Positions 41,921-54,247 are shown, counted from the first letter of the stretch. The stretch is 64,000 nucleotides of DNA from Melanocharis versteri (GCA_013397845.1 VZTG01010312.1:1-64000), one strand, 5' to 3'. The notes: generated by a model from the letters alone, not told the origin. Numbers and translations: made by a program.

Positions 41921-43547
41921 GGGATTTTTAGGAGTAAACAAAGTCTCCCCCAGGAGACCCACATTCAGCCACCCCTGAACCCCTGAGACAGAGCAGAGCA
42001 GCTGAGGGCCAGGACTGGGCCTGGTTCTGTTCCTGGTTCTGTTCCTGGTTCTGCCCCCTGCTGCTCCCCCATCCACCCCAGCCCAGCTCAGCAGCTCTGC
42101 CCCAGCACCACATCCTGTTCCTCGGGGAGCAAGGGAAGGGATGTGGGATTGCACAGCCAGCCACAGCTCTATTGCATCACTGCCCAGTCACCTGCCCTCC
42201 TCCTGCCTCCATTTCCTCCTCCCAAGCTCCATCCCAAGCCCTCCTGCAGGTTATTTTTCTCGGGAATACAAATAACACCACACGGCTTTGCCTCTGTGTT
42301 CCAGCCCTTCGCTCCCTTTGGCTTCCTGCATCTGTTCCCAGCTGCATTCCAGTGTCCCCACAACCTGCCTCTCCCTGGAGCCCCATCCTTTCCTCTCCGC
42401 TCTCCGAGTGATCCAAAACCCACTGGAGTCAACAGAACACTTTCTATGGCCTTCCAGGACCTTGGATCAGCTCCTGGATCAGCTCCATTCCTCTTTAAAA
42501 CCTCGTCCTCACATAAAGCTTTTCCTTGTGCTGCCTCTGTTGTCTCACACATTCCCAAAGCGAATTATCCTCCTTTTCCTCTACTATTGGCCCTCAATAT
42601 TTTACTTTCTGGGGTTTTGTTGAAGGAAATGATCCAATGGTTGCTTTAGACCTGAGTGTTTGGAAAAGTTCCCTCCCTTTCCAGCTGTTCATTACCTGCT
42701 CCTCAGCTTAAGCACAGCACTGGCTCTGTTTGTACTACCATGCTTTAATATAAAGCAAATACAATTTTTTCTCACTGAAATGGTGATTGAAACTACCTCA
42801 GTAAGCACCAGCTGAGTTGTTTTTTCTGTGTATTTAATCAGGTCACAGTCTGTCATCTGAGCCTGACTAATGAAACCTCATCACAAATATTTTACATTGC
42901 GGCAGCACTTTTTGCCCTGAGAAGATCACAGACGTATTTGGTGTTACAAGCGTGTGGCTTCCTTCCTTCCTTCCCTTTTCTTTTAAATGTAGGGCCAAAA
43001 ATCAGTTACTTCATCTTCCCCCTTCATTAGCTGCATTTTGCTTAATTATCCTGCCCCAGGATGATGGAGGCCGTGCAGCTCCAAGCACTGCAGGCTGCAG
43101 GGAGTTAACTGAAGGCACGGGACCTTGCCATGGATTTCTCAAGAGCCATGAACTTCTTGTAAGTTCTTCACTCGATTAAAGTGATTTTTGAAGGTTAATT
43201 CTCCTCAGAACACACCTGCAGCCCCATTTCTGGCCGTGGCCCCTGTTGTGTAATTGTGTGCACACGTCCGAGCTGTTTAATGTTCTCCACGGCACGAGTG
43301 ACAAAGCCGATCATTGTGAATTAAGGAGCTTTTTTTTTTTTTTTTCTTTTTTTGCAGGTGTTGCTTCTGGTATTGTTTATCCTGGTCCTACGTGAGGGCC
43401 AGCTCCCTTTTCCCAAAGGACAGGGAATCCTGCCTGCTCCTACGTGGGGTTGAGCACAACTCTCTGCTGGCTGCAGTCCACCAGGGCCCTGCTGGCCACG
43501 CACGAGGGCTCCATTTCAGAGTTCAGAGGGGGTGGGCAGACCCAGAA

Positions 43548-44065
43548 TCATGGAATGGCCTGGGTTGGAAGGGACTTTAAAGATCATCCTGCTCCAAACC
43601 CCTGCCATGGGCAGGGACACGTCCCACTGTCCCAGGGTGCTCCAGCCTGGCCTTGGGCACTGCCAGGGATCCAGGGGCAGCCACAGCTTCTCTGGGAATT
43701 CCAGCCCAGCCCCTCCCCACCCTCACAGGGAGGAATTGCATCCCAGTATCCCATCTAAACCTACTTTCTATCAGCTTGAGGCCATTTCCCCTTCTCCTGC
43801 CCTCCAGGGCCTTGTCAATGCTCTCTCCTCTTCCTGTAGGCCCCTACAGTTGATTGTGGAAGGCCACAATGAGGCCACCCCAAAGCTTCTCCTCTCTGGG
43901 CTGGACAATCCCAACTCTCCCAGCCTTTCCTGCCAGCAGAGCTGCTCCATCCCTCTGCTCATCCTGGAGCCTCCTCTGGGCTCTCTCCAGCAGCTCCATG
44001 TCCTCCCTGTGCTGGGCCCGGGGCTGGGGCAGCTCTGCAGCTGAGGCCTCACCTGAGTGGATCCA
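43548..44065 (-). mobile_element. Long CR1 LINE 3' segment
   Basis: At about 520 bp this is the longest CR1 copy in the window. It has 'AATGGCCTGGGTTGGAAGGG', 'CACAGCTTCTCTGGGAATTC', 'GGAGCCTCCTCTGGGCTCTC' and 'CCAGCAGCTCCATGTCC' in consensus order. It reaches into the end of ORF2/3' UTR. Confidence 0.93.
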
Positions 44066-44089
44066 CCCTCGGCCCCCGTGAGGTGAATG

Positions 44090-44200
44090 TGGCCAGGCTG
44101 GGCGGGCTCGGAGCACCCTGGGACGGTGAAAGTGTGACGGAGGGGTGGTGCTGGATGGGCTTTAAGGTCATTCCAACCCAAATTACTCCGCAGTTCTGCC
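44090..44200 (+). mobile_element. CR1 3' end in opposite orientation, adjacent to the preceding copy
   Basis: 'AATGTGGCCAGGCTGGGCGG', 'GGAGCACCCTGGGACGG' and 'CATTCCAACCCAAATTACTC' mark a CR1 terminus reading to the right, tail to the right of the long minus-strand copy. Confidence 0.8.
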
Positions 44201-46364
44201 CGTCCTCTCCCTCTGTCACCCCCACATCGCCCACGGAAGGTCCTGCACCTGTTTTTCCCCGCCTGTGGCTCTGCCTCAGTCAGGCCCCCGAGCTCCTCTC
44301 TGTTCCCTCACGGGAATTCGGGGAGAGCAGCCAAGGGCACGCGGTGGTTTTTGTCCTGGCAAACAAGAAAGGGGAAGCAGAACCCTCTCATCTGGATAAT
44401 CTGTCTCAGTCTCCAGCCCGATGGACTCCGGTGTTCCCACACACCGAGAACAAACAGAGATCACTTCATTGAGTCATCCCGGCCCGTGCTCGAGGCGAGA
44501 ACACGAACAAAGGAGCAACTGTGCAGCCTCAGCTCCCTCTGCAGCACCAGGCTTTTCCTGGCACTGGAATTAGTGTCCAAAATCCCCCAGTGTGGACAGG
44601 GAGCCACCAGCCAGGCTCTGCTTGGGACCAGCAGAGAGAAGGTGCTTGAGGAAAGAGAGAATTGCAAATAGTCCTTGGCTGGAATAGATGAGTAATGAGA
44701 GCAGAGCCCAGTGATTTGGCCATGGAGGGGTCAGTTCTACAGGGACAGCTCCCGGCCTCCAAACACCCACAGAAAGCGATCCCTCACCTTGTGATCAGAA
44801 CTGGTTTCATGTGGATCACGTTCCTGTGCCACCTCCCCATGCCCTGGGAGCAGGACAGGCCCCGGGCACCGCAGGAAGAACAAAGGCCAAGCTCAGCCCT
44901 GTTTGCTCACTGCACGCACTGTTGTCTTCCATCAGATAAGCCCCTGGCCAGAGGATGGAATATTTCCAGGTCCAAATCAGCCAGAAAAGAAGTGAGACTG
45001 CGAGACAAACAGCAGAGCTCTCGAGTTTCGTCTGTCTGAGGAATGTTCCTGCCTCATCCAGTCATATGATGGGGACCAGGCTGCCATTCCCAGGCACTGG
45101 GAGCCTTCTGGTTCCATCCTGCTCCGGGCTGTGCCTCTTGCTGCAGGTGGATTTTCCTGCAGCAGGATTTTACCCATGAAACAGCACAAACTGGCAAAGT
45201 GGGATGGAGGAGTCAGGTGCTGGGAGGAAAAGCTGCCCCTGTGGCGTTGTGGCTGGGCTGTGGCTCTGGAACTGCCATGACAGGAGGTGTGGGAGGGCTG
45301 TGAGTGACAGGAGCCAGCCCTGCGGTGACACTCTGGGGGCTGGGGACTGGCAGGTGGCAGAATCCTGTGGTGCCTCTCCCCAGCCACATCTCCCGAGAGG
45401 AGCAGGAGGTTGTTCCATTGGCCTGCCCTGTCAGTGAATCCTCAATTTTCCAGCTTGCCTTTATTTTGCTTTCTAAGCTGGAACAAAGCCAGGATTTAAT
45501 GGATGTCATTCAGCCAAAATATATTTACCAGCTTTTCCTGCTTTCCCTGTGACTTTTGGCTTGTTGGAATATTTTAACTGGAGGCAAAGCAAAGACTGCT
45601 TTAAACTGCTGTGGGTACGGGAGCAGTTTTTAACCAGCCTGTGCTGAGAGCCAGCCCAAGTGTGCACAGGGACCTTCCAAAGAAAATCTCCTTCCCAATT
45701 ATTACCTGCAGAAGGCAAAATTCTGAAAATTAAACAGAGTAAAACAAACTTCCAAAAGCATTTAATTGAATTTGGTCAGTTTTACAGAATACCACATTTA
45801 TGAGCTGGCTGCTTTTGAGCTGCAAATCCATTTTTTCCTGTTATTTTTACTGTTTTAATTGGAGGAAACAATGAACACTATTTTTACAGGACAGAGTTAA
45901 TGAAGGATTTCATAGAGGAGGCAGCACGCAGCAGTGCACCCCAGCTTCGTGCATCTCCCCAGCACTGCAGGAGATATTCCATGTGCTCCGTGGCAGGAAT
46001 TCCAAGGTCAGTGGCTCGTGCTGTCGTGGTGTTTCCTTGTTTTATTCCAGCTCTTGACTGTGGCTTTGTAAAGCCACCGCTCTCCCTCAGCTCGTTTGTT
46101 TGGGGTTCTGACAGCGCCGACAGCAGCAGGAAAGATTCCCAAATCCCTGCTCTGGATGAAGGTGCTGTCAGCAATCATTTCTCTTGGCAGACAGTGGCAG
46201 AGATCTTGGGGTGTTTGCTAATCCCAGTCAAACACAGCCATAAAAGCATTAATAAAAACCAGAGAGAAAACCTCAGGAATTCCTTTCCCGCTGCTTCCAG
46301 TCCGAAGTGGGAATGGCTTTGAACTTGCACTGTTCTAAAGGAGAACAGCACAGGCTCTCCTGGA
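44201..46364. other. Non-genic sequence
   Basis: No supported gene, RNA gene or recognised repeat. Confidence 0.5.
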
Positions 46365-46500
46365 TTTGGAACTTTGAATCAAAAGGTTGGAAAAGACCTC
46401 CAAGATCGTCAAATCCAAACTTCATCCAAACCCCACCATTCCTGCGAGCTTTGCTTGGGTTTTGGACACTTTTTGGACACCTGCTCCCTTGGTGCCACCA
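46365..46500 (-). mobile_element. Old CR1 LINE 3' fragment
   Basis: 'AAAGGTTGGAAAAGACCTCC', 'AAGATCGTCAAATCCAAACT' and 'CACCTGCTCCCTTGGTGCC' are the complement of an older CR1 type. Confidence 0.8.
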
Positions 46501-46699
46501 ACCTTTGACACCACTGTCCCCAGTCTGAACCATTTAATGGTTTCCTGCTGCCAAGGATGAATTTCTCACATCCACAAAGCCCATTTTTCACATCCAGCCT
46601 ATGAACTGGTCCTGTTGGCATTGCCACCCTCGGGAGTAGGACTTGTGAGAACATTCCAGAAGGAAGGTGGAGCCAGGGGGGGATCAGGCTCTTTTCCAG

Positions 46700-46930
46700 G
46701 GAACAAGTGTCAGGATGAGAGGAAACGGCCTCAAGTTGCCCAAGGAGAGGCTCAGATTGGATATTGGAGAAAATTGCTTCACAGAAAGGGTTGGAAGGCC
46801 CTGGAATGGCTGGTGGAGTCCCCATCCCTGGAAAAGTTCCAAAAATGCGTGGATGTGGCACTGGGGGATGTGGTGCTGGACTTGATGATCTTAAAGGTCT
46901 TTCCCAACTCAACAATTCCATGATTCAATG
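46700..46930 (+). mobile_element. CR1 LINE 3' fragment
   Basis: 'GAGAGGAAACGGCCTCAAGT', 'GAGTCCCCATCCCTGGAAAA' and 'CTTGATGATCTTAAAGGTCT' lead to TTCCATGATTCAATG. It lies about 200 bp from the opposite-strand copy at 46.4 kb. Confidence 0.92.
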
Positions 46931-48499
46931 GGCTTTGATTTGTGCATCAAGACAGAAAGAAATATCTAAACAAACCAAAGAAATATCTAAACAAACCAAA
47001 GAAATACCAAAACAACCAAAGAAACTTTAAAACACTCCCCAAAAAACCCCCTGAAATTCTGCTGTGGACTTGAACTTGTGGCTCCTCACCTGAGTTTTCG
47101 TTTTGTTGGAACCCAGAGCCAACATTTGGAGCCTCCTTGGTGTGTCTGTGTTGATAAGAGAGGAGGAGAATGGCCCAGAGAGGATTAAACTCCTGAGCAA
47201 ATACCCCAGGCAATCTCTGCCTTTGTGCCTGTGGCCATTCTGGGTTAAACATTTCCAAGCTCTTTTCTTAAAATAAGTCAGGGAGAGATTTCTGAGCTCG
47301 GATCTGATTCCCAGCAAAATTCATGTGGTTTTTTCCTCTTGTTTTCAATCAGATGTGAGAAGGGCACGGTAACCTTGGAAGCTCTTTAAGTTACAAACCT
47401 GAAGCCAGATTTTTTATTTTTTTAAAGTCATAAAACTTTAGGCAAATATTTTTAAAAAAATAACTTGATTTTCTTCTGAGCATCTTGGCCTTGGGCAGTT
47501 CTGGGCTAAAAGGTGCCAGAATGTCCCAAGAAAAGCTGATTTTGCTGTATTTCCACATTTACTAGTGCCATGAAGTAGTAAAAGAGAATTGATGAGAAAG
47601 AAACATTAAGGAATAAGATGTTTGGAGATACAGTTGCCCAAGTACTTACTAAATGAACCCTGTAACTTTTAAGGACTCTTGTCAGCATAGAACATGAAAA
47701 AAATGAATAAATATTTTATATGGCTTATTCATGTTAAAGGCACCCAATTTCATGAAGGATTCCAGGGTGAGTCCAATAAGGATGTGACTAAAAATGGGAA
47801 AAATATCAGAGAAAATTCTGTTTTCTTGAATTGCAATGGGCTCTTACTCTCTAATACATAAATAACTCCTAGGACTTAATTCCTCAGTATAGGCTTTGAC
47901 TTATTTTGCACTTTATTTTATATTTATATTGCACTTAATTCAATTTTTTAAAATTTTTATTGCATTTTAAAAGCAAAAAACCCCACTTTTTAGATTTCCT
48001 GACTATCAAAATCTACTGCATGTAATGAAACAGTGCAAGCAAAAGTTCCTGTGTGCGTTTCACCATTGTGGCTGTCAGCATTTGGGGGAATTTGCAATCA
48101 AGGGTAGGGATTTGTTCTGGCAATTCCTTGGAAATTGGGATTTGGCACTGGGATCCTTCAAGGGAATTGCTGTGGCTGAGCTCAGAGGGGACACAGGCAC
48201 CAGGAACGGGATTTTGGTTGTGTTGGAAAAGGGGCTGGATCTGGGTCAGCCCCTGAGGAGGGGCCAGGAGGGAACCGAGGTGGAAAAAGCCGAGGGATGG
48301 TGGAGCCCATGGATCTGCCCTGGGTAATTTCTGTCCATATTTGGGAAAACTGGTGGGATTTTTAACCCCCAACTCCCACTCCTCTGTGTCACAGCCGGAT
48401 GTGTCATTCGCCAACACGGAGTTCTCTAAAATCTCTGGTTTCTCTAAAATCTCTGGTTTCTCCTCGTTGGTGTTTCAGTCACTGCTGGAGGAGGGGTTT
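46931..48499. other. Non-genic sequence
   Basis: AT-rich in 47.3-48.0 kb. No gene recognised. A 22-bp duplication with TCTAAAATCTCTGGTTTC occurs at 48423-48462. Confidence 0.5.
46953..47020 (+). repeat. 21-bp tandem repeat, three copies
   Basis: AAAGAAATATCTAAACAAACC repeated, the third copy diverged (AAATACCAAAACAACC). Confidence 0.85.
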
Positions 48500-48765
48500 G
48501 GTGTCACAGTCACCAAGGCTGCAAAAGACCTCCAGGATGATCCAGTCCAACCTTTGCCCAAATCCCTGCTCCAAAGCCCCACATCTGCTCGTTTTTCCAA
48601 CACCTCTGGGGGTGGTGACTCCAGCACCGTCCTGGGCTGGGCTTAACTCCTCCTCAGTGAAGAGATTTTCCGTAATATCCAGCCTGAACTCCCCTGGCAC
48701 AGCTGGAGGCTGCCTCTCCTTATCCCATCTTCTCCTAGAAGAGCCTGACCCCCCCTCAGCACAAA
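48500..48765 (-). mobile_element. CR1 LINE 3' fragment
   Basis: 'GCAAAAGACCTCCAGGATGA', 'TCCAGTCCAACCTTTGCCCA' and 'TATCCAGCCTGAACTCCCCT' read as the complement of CR1, older type. Confidence 0.85.
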
Positions 48766-49263
48766 ATCTGGTTGCAGAGATCAACCTGGATCAATCCCGA
48801 GCTCTCAGGACATTCCTGCTTCCAGGGAATGGTGAATGAACCTGAATTAAGAGCAGATGTCTCTGTCATAATTCCCTGACCAGCAGGGACACAGAGGGGG
48901 AAGAGCCCAGGGTTAAACATCTCCCTCTAACCTCCCATAATGAGCTTTTTGTTGGTGTCACGTCACGTTCTGAGTAATCTCCTGCCCTGGCACCCCACCT
49001 TTATCCTGAGGAAAGGAAAAGCCTCTCCTTGGAAGAATGGGAGCTCGAGTGAACAATGCCAAGCGCTGTCTGTGCTCAGCATCTCCACTGAGAGCTGGAA
49101 AATTCCAACAAAAGCTTTTGTGTGAGGGGTGTGAGAAAACTCCACGCTCATGGTGACGTCTGGAGAGTGAAGCTGTGACAATTTATCCCATAAACAAGGC
49201 AGGAACATCCCTGCAGTGACATCGGCTGCTCCTTGTCCTTTTTACGCTGATTAGGGCAGAAAT

Positions 49264-49390
49264 GTCACGGAATCCTGAACAGTTTGGGTTGGAAGGGACC
49301 TTAAATCCCATCCAGTGCCACCCCTGCCATGGCAGGGACACCTCCCACCGCCCCAGGGTGCTCCAGGCTCCAGCCTGGCCTGAACATCAC
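49264..49390 (-). mobile_element. CR1 LINE 3' fragment
   Basis: 'CAGTTTGGGTTGGAAGGGAC', 'CTTAAATCCCATCCAGTGCC' and 'GGCAGGGACACCTCCCACCG' are a good match to the complement of a CR1 3' end. Confidence 0.92.
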
Positions 49391-50079
49391 CTCAGCCCAG
49401 GGCAGGTTTGGCACTAGTGATCATTTCCCCCCATTTTCCACGCCGTGCAGCTGGCTCTGGCATTCCAGGGCATGCTGCAGCCCTCAGGGAGCTGCCAGGC
49501 CATCCCTGCCCACGAGCGAGCCCTGCACCAGCGGGCACCAGTTCCACCAGTGCCGTCTGCGCTGTGGGCAGGCAGGACGTGGAGCTCACCAGCCCTGGGG
49601 TTATCCTCGAAACCTCATTTCCACTGCCAGCTTTCCCTGACAAAAACAGCCTGGAGTGGCAGCCGGCCTCTGATGGGAGGGGAAATCGGGAGCCAGGTCA
49701 CTCAGAGAACTGCCAAGATAACGACTTCTCCAAACAGCTCTGTTTGTCCTGCAATTTATCCGGCAAATTGCCCTGTCTGAATGAATTTGATGGGAAATGA
49801 TCCCGGGCATGGAGCACAGCTTGCAGCGTGTCCCCAGCTGCCACGTGTGCCCCTGTTTGAACCAGAGCAAACCTGAGCCCCGGGAGGTGTTATTTGAAAT
49901 ATCTGAAATTTATTCAGCACAGCTCAGAAAATCAACGCTGAGAGCAAATTGCCACGACAGCGGCATTGGCCAAAAATTTGGGCCATGAATTCTCTGCCAC
50001 CTCATTGTTATTTGCACTCGTTAGAGTTTCTTTAGATTCATAATTCCCTGAAAAAGCTTTATCGAGAAATAGTGAGGTT
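49391..50079. other. Non-genic sequence
   Basis: No gene recognised. It ends at the solo LTR target duplication. Confidence 0.5.
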
Positions 50080-50085
50080 GTGGAG

Positions 50086-50361
50086 TGTGGACGTGCAGTC
50101 CTAAGAATTTTCTCCTTCTCACGAACTCTGTAGGAAAACAAAGATAAACTGGGACATTTTTACTCTCTTTCTAATCTTATGTTTTGCTAACTGGAGCTAT
50201 AAGGCTTCACCCAATCTCCCTGAAGGGTGGGATGACACTGTCCAATCACTATTATGTATATATCTCTGTATAAAAGTTAGAATCAAAATAAAGTCTGTCA
50301 CACTTCTGCTTTCTACGGCTTGGTGTGTGTTCTGCTCTCCTTACTGCCGCTTACAGCGACA
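50086..50361 (+). mobile_element. Solo LTR of the same endogenous retrovirus family, copy 2
   Basis: It aligns end to end with the copy at 20009, at roughly 94-95% identity by eye. A perfect 6-bp target duplication GTGGAG lies at 50080-50085 and 50362-50367. TATAAAA is at 50269-50275 and AATAAA at 50287-50292. The different target duplication shows an independent insertion rather than a segmental copy of the first. Confidence 0.9.
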
Positions 50362-50367
50362 GTGGAG

Positions 50368-52527
50368 GTCAATATCTGTCATTGTTTTTGTTAAAATGAG
50401 AAATTTTAACTCTGTATTAAAATCTTAAACTTTAACCCTCACTACTGTGCCCTTTTTAAAACTAAACCTCGGGAATTTTATCCTTCCAAATCTTTAGGGA
50501 ATGGGTGGAATTGTTGCTGGGGATGAAGCCTTAAAGAACTTTTTGTTCCAGTCTGGTGTCCTGTGCTCCTGCCTCGTCCTCCCAACCACTGCTCATGGGC
50601 ACACACGCCCAGGTGGCACCAGCAAGTCCCTAAAAGTCCATTTTTGGGGGGCTGGGATGCGTTTCCTGAATGTTTCTTTTCTACTCCTTGCTCCCACACA
50701 CGGCAGGAACACACAAAGGCACCTTCCCTCCCTTCCTCACTCACACTCTGCTCTGTTTCTCACATAAACTGAGCTTTTCCCACCACTCCGTGAAAGCAAA
50801 TATCTGAATTACAACATTTTGTTCCCTGTCTGAGCATTGGTGCCACCCTGGCACGGAGCTGAGGTGCCAGGGAGCCTTGGGGACACACAGAGGGACACAC
50901 ACCTGTGCTTGGAGGCGCACAGGGACAAGAGCAGCTGCACACAGAGGAGGGATTCAGCATTTTCAGCCAGAAAGCTCTCATTTCTACGGCAAAAATAGAA
51001 GAAATAGCGTTTTTCTTCTGATCAGGAATGTGGATTTAATCCTTTCTGTGAGCATTTCTGAACTTCTCCCTCACAGGATCATGTTTTTCATCCAAGAAAA
51101 CAGGCTGAGGATCAGACTCCGTGTTTTACCCAGGAGACTCCAAATGTGAGGCTTTGGTACCAGGCTGCAGCTTTTAGAGACATTTGAAACAGTTTTGAAG
51201 ACCTGTCAGTTTTCCCCGTGACACCAGAACGCTCACGCTGAGCTGCCTCAATTAGCGGTTTAGTAAATGATTAATTGCATGAGGCAGGCCAAACCGTTTT
51301 AAAAGCTGCATAAATATTAATAAATCTGTTTTGCAGGGTGGGAGGCAGAAGAGCCCAGCAATAACAGAGCTGCAAGGATGGGCTGTGATGGGGATAACGG
51401 TGGGGTTGGTGCTGAATTCCAGGGGCAGGTCCCAGGGGGATTTGGGAGTGAGGATCAGCAGGGATCACTCTCCACATTCCCTGGGAATACAGAGCCTAAA
51501 AGCCAAGGAGGACAAGCCCAGCTTTACTGGGTTGGGGGAGGAATTAGGAGAATTCGCAGTGATTTAGAGGCCACATCTTCTCTTTCCCCAAAGTGACAGC
51601 AGCATTTCAGGCTTCTCATGATGTCATGCTATTAAAAATTTAGAAATTAATGTAATTTGGGGATTTCAGTGCTGCTGAAGCGCTTCAGAGAAGTTTTGCA
51701 AAACTGAAATTTACCCTTGCAAATATTTGGAACCGTGCTCCAGACTCCAAGTTCCCTTTCATGCAGGGCTTTGTTCACCATGTACCAGGACAGGGTGAAA
51801 CAGAGGAAAAGCAGAGAGCGAGAAGCTGAAGCGATCACAGAGAGTGAGCAAAGCCCCCGCTCTCCACAGCTCCACACATTTTAAAAAAGTCCTTAAGATA
51901 AGGATTTATGGCTGCCCAGGCTGAGCTGTGCCAGGTTTCACGTTGCTGACTAATTCCCCTCGCTGGTTACAAGCCACTGACTCCAGATTTGCGTCATCGA
52001 AGGCGCTGAGTCCAAATAAACGCGGAGGAATCGTGGCTGAAACGTTCCCTGGAAGATTTTATATAAGGAGAAGGCTTTAAAAGCTCTCAGCTGTACTGAT
52101 CTGCTCACGGTCCCACACCCACAGGGTCAGACCCACCTGCAGCCCATGGCCCTGGGCAGGATTATCCCCGCTGAGAGGAGAACAAGGGGCACTGTGTGCC
52201 CGTGGCATCTCCGTGTTCCTCTTGAATGGTGACAAGGAATTGGGCTTCAATAGCTCCTTTAATGCCCTTTGAAGTCAGCAGTTATTATGGCAAGAAGAAT
52301 CTTGTTTACTTTACCCTCCCTGCATCTTGGGCAATTGTCTCTGGTTTCCTCATTTTGGGTGTCTGACAGCGCTGCCCGTTTTCCGGGGGGGGCAGGTAAG
52401 AGGTACAGGACATTTAATTCTCTTTTTTGTCATCCTCTTGTCTTTCAGGAAGAAATTCTGCTGCTGACAACTCATCTGTGCTGTTAAGGGTGCAGGAGAT
52501 CCCATTGCTGTTGTTTGCCAGCCTAAC
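50368..52527. other. Non-genic sequence
   Basis: Unique sequence with no supported gene or recognised repeat. Confidence 0.5.
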
Positions 52528-52845
52528 TGCGCTCAATTTTATCCACAAGTTTCAACAGATGCCAGGATTGTAACCCTTGCTTGATATTTTTCCTGGTGCT
52601 TCCAGAAAAGCAGATTTCGTGCACATCTCACGCTTAAATATTGCAAATTTTCTGACACCAAACTCTTGGAGTGTCACCTATAGCAAGGATGAGAGAATAA
52701 AAGTAATTGTGCTCCACTGTATCCATAATTCTCAACAGATGCCAGGTTTTTAACCCTTGCTTGATATTTTTCCTGGTGCTTCCAGAAAAGCAGATTTCGT
52801 GCACATCTCACGCTTAAATATTGCAAATTTTCTGACACCAGTCCC
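52528..52845 (+). repeat. 180-bp-spaced direct duplication
   Basis: A block beginning CAACAGATGCCAGG at 52553 recurs at 52733. About 108 bp, including TGATATTTTTCCTGGTGCTT and GCAGATTTCGTGCACATCTC, is nearly identical; the preceding part of the unit is more diverged. Confidence 0.9.
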
Positions 52846-53217
52846 ATTGCAAGGCTGAGAGAACAAAACAGGAACATCGAGAAATGCCTGCTAAAAATAG
52901 AACAGTCGGGAGAGAGGAAGGATGTGGGAGGAAAGGAGATGAAAGAGATTATTTCAAAGCTTTTCGTGAGGCTTTGAGAATGAGCTGTAAAAGTCCTGCA
53001 CAACAGGTGACGGCACCTCCTCGGGATGAGTCGCTCCGAGGGAGATTTGTGCCCTCAGGTTTGGAGAGAAGTGAATCAGTTCCGTTAGGAAAAACCAGGG
53101 AGCCCCCCAAGCTCGTGTCCCCTGGCTGTGACAGCGCTCGGGGGCTGAGCAGGGACAGCTGAGGGCACAGGAGTGGCTTCCCAACTTCCCAGGTGCTCCC
53201 GGTTTCACGTCGAAGTC

Positions 53218-53401
53218 TGGAAATTCAACTTTCTCTGCTTGAGTTTTACATTTTTATGAAATGATCCCTGAAATATCCCAACGAGGAGTGACCTTTCCAG
53301 AGGGATATTTCAGGCACGGAGGGATGGATTCATTGGCCGAGGGCAAAGTTTGGATCATTTCATAAAAGCGTAAAACTCAAGCAGAGAAAGTTGAATTTCC
53401 A
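53218..53401. repeat. Foldback (inverted repeat) structure
   Basis: The 50-bp arms at 53218-53267 and 53352-53401 are complementary at 48 positions. Inside them a 13-bp pair, CCTGAAATATCCC (53267-53279) and GGGATATTTCAGG (53302-53314), forms a second stem with a 22-nt loop. No transposase frame or flanking target duplication was seen. Confidence 0.9.
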
Positions 53402-53449
53402 AACTTAAATGGTTTTGTGGAGAGTGGGGTTTACCTTAAAGCATAAAGT

Positions 53450-53620
53450 CTTGGATTCCTGGAATGGTTTGGGTGGGAAGGGATCTTAAATCCACCTCAT
53501 TCCACCCGATGCTGTGGCAGGGACACCTCCCACTGTTCCATCGTGCTCCACCTGGCCTTGGGCACCTCCAGGGATGGGGCAGCCACAGCTCCTCTGGGAA
53601 AGCTGTTCCAGGGCCCCATA
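53450..53620 (-). mobile_element. CR1 LINE 3' fragment
   Basis: 'GGAATGGTTTGGGTGGGAAG', 'GGCAGGGACACCTCCCACTG' and 'CACAGCTCCTCTGGGAAAGC' read as the complement of CR1. Confidence 0.9.
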
Positions 53621-54188
53621 AATCAGAGATCAACGGGAGTGCAGGGCAGAGGTCAGGATCCAGCTCTTGCCCCGGTGTAACGGAGTGTCCTGGGTCCTCA
53701 GTGGAGACATCACCGTCATTGCAGTTCTTACTCAATTTTTATTGCCTGGTGATTAGAGCCAGAGAGGAACTGCTGGTTCCTGATAACCCCGTGTTCCAGA
53801 AACGCTCCCTGGAACAGCAGTTGGACTACGTTTGGAAAACGTGTGGAAATCACGTTTAAAATTAAATTATTCCTCAGTCGTGTTTGGATCAGCTGCCTGA
53901 AGGAAGAGGGGACACTGGAGCAGAGAAAATCCCCTTTGAGCAATTAGTGTGTGATTACAGTACAAACCCCTTCAAGGTCTTTCCCAGCCAAAATAATTCC
54001 ATTTTTCCATGTAAGTGCTCCGTTTTTTTCCCCTCAGGTTGGGACAGGTGATGTGCTCGGAAGGTGAGAACTGGAGTTTGTACTTTTAGAGGTGTCATGA
54101 AAATGCCATTTTTTGTCTGTTCAGGCCTGTGGAAGGGGATCTGAAGGGCTGCAGGCCGCCCTCACTGTAAGGTCTGATTTTGATATTG

Positions 54189-54247
54189 TACGGATTAATT
54201 AATGAGGGTATGGATTAATTAATGAGGGTATGGATTAATTAATGAGG
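54189..54247 (+). repeat. 20-bp tandem repeat, three copies
   Basis: Three copies of ATTAATTAATGAGGGTATGG with minor edge variation. Confidence 0.93.

Larger units (their letters stand above)
39813..43547. other. Non-genic sequence upstream of ADAM28
   Basis: No gene recognised. Contains a CR1 remnant at about 40019-40060, a 22-bp repeat at 41828-41915, a 12-bp repeat at 42017-42055 and a T run at about 43331-43351. No ADAM paralogue motif (zinc helix, disintegrin cysteines) occurs here. Confidence 0.55.

Noticed and set aside
42143..42649. Overlapping proline/serine-rich frames on both strands
   Set aside because: GC-rich low-complexity sequence with equal-quality frames on both strands and no domain signature.
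53464..53859. 131-codon plus-strand frame
   Set aside because: Its first half is a CR1 element read in the reverse orientation and the second half has no recognisable domain.
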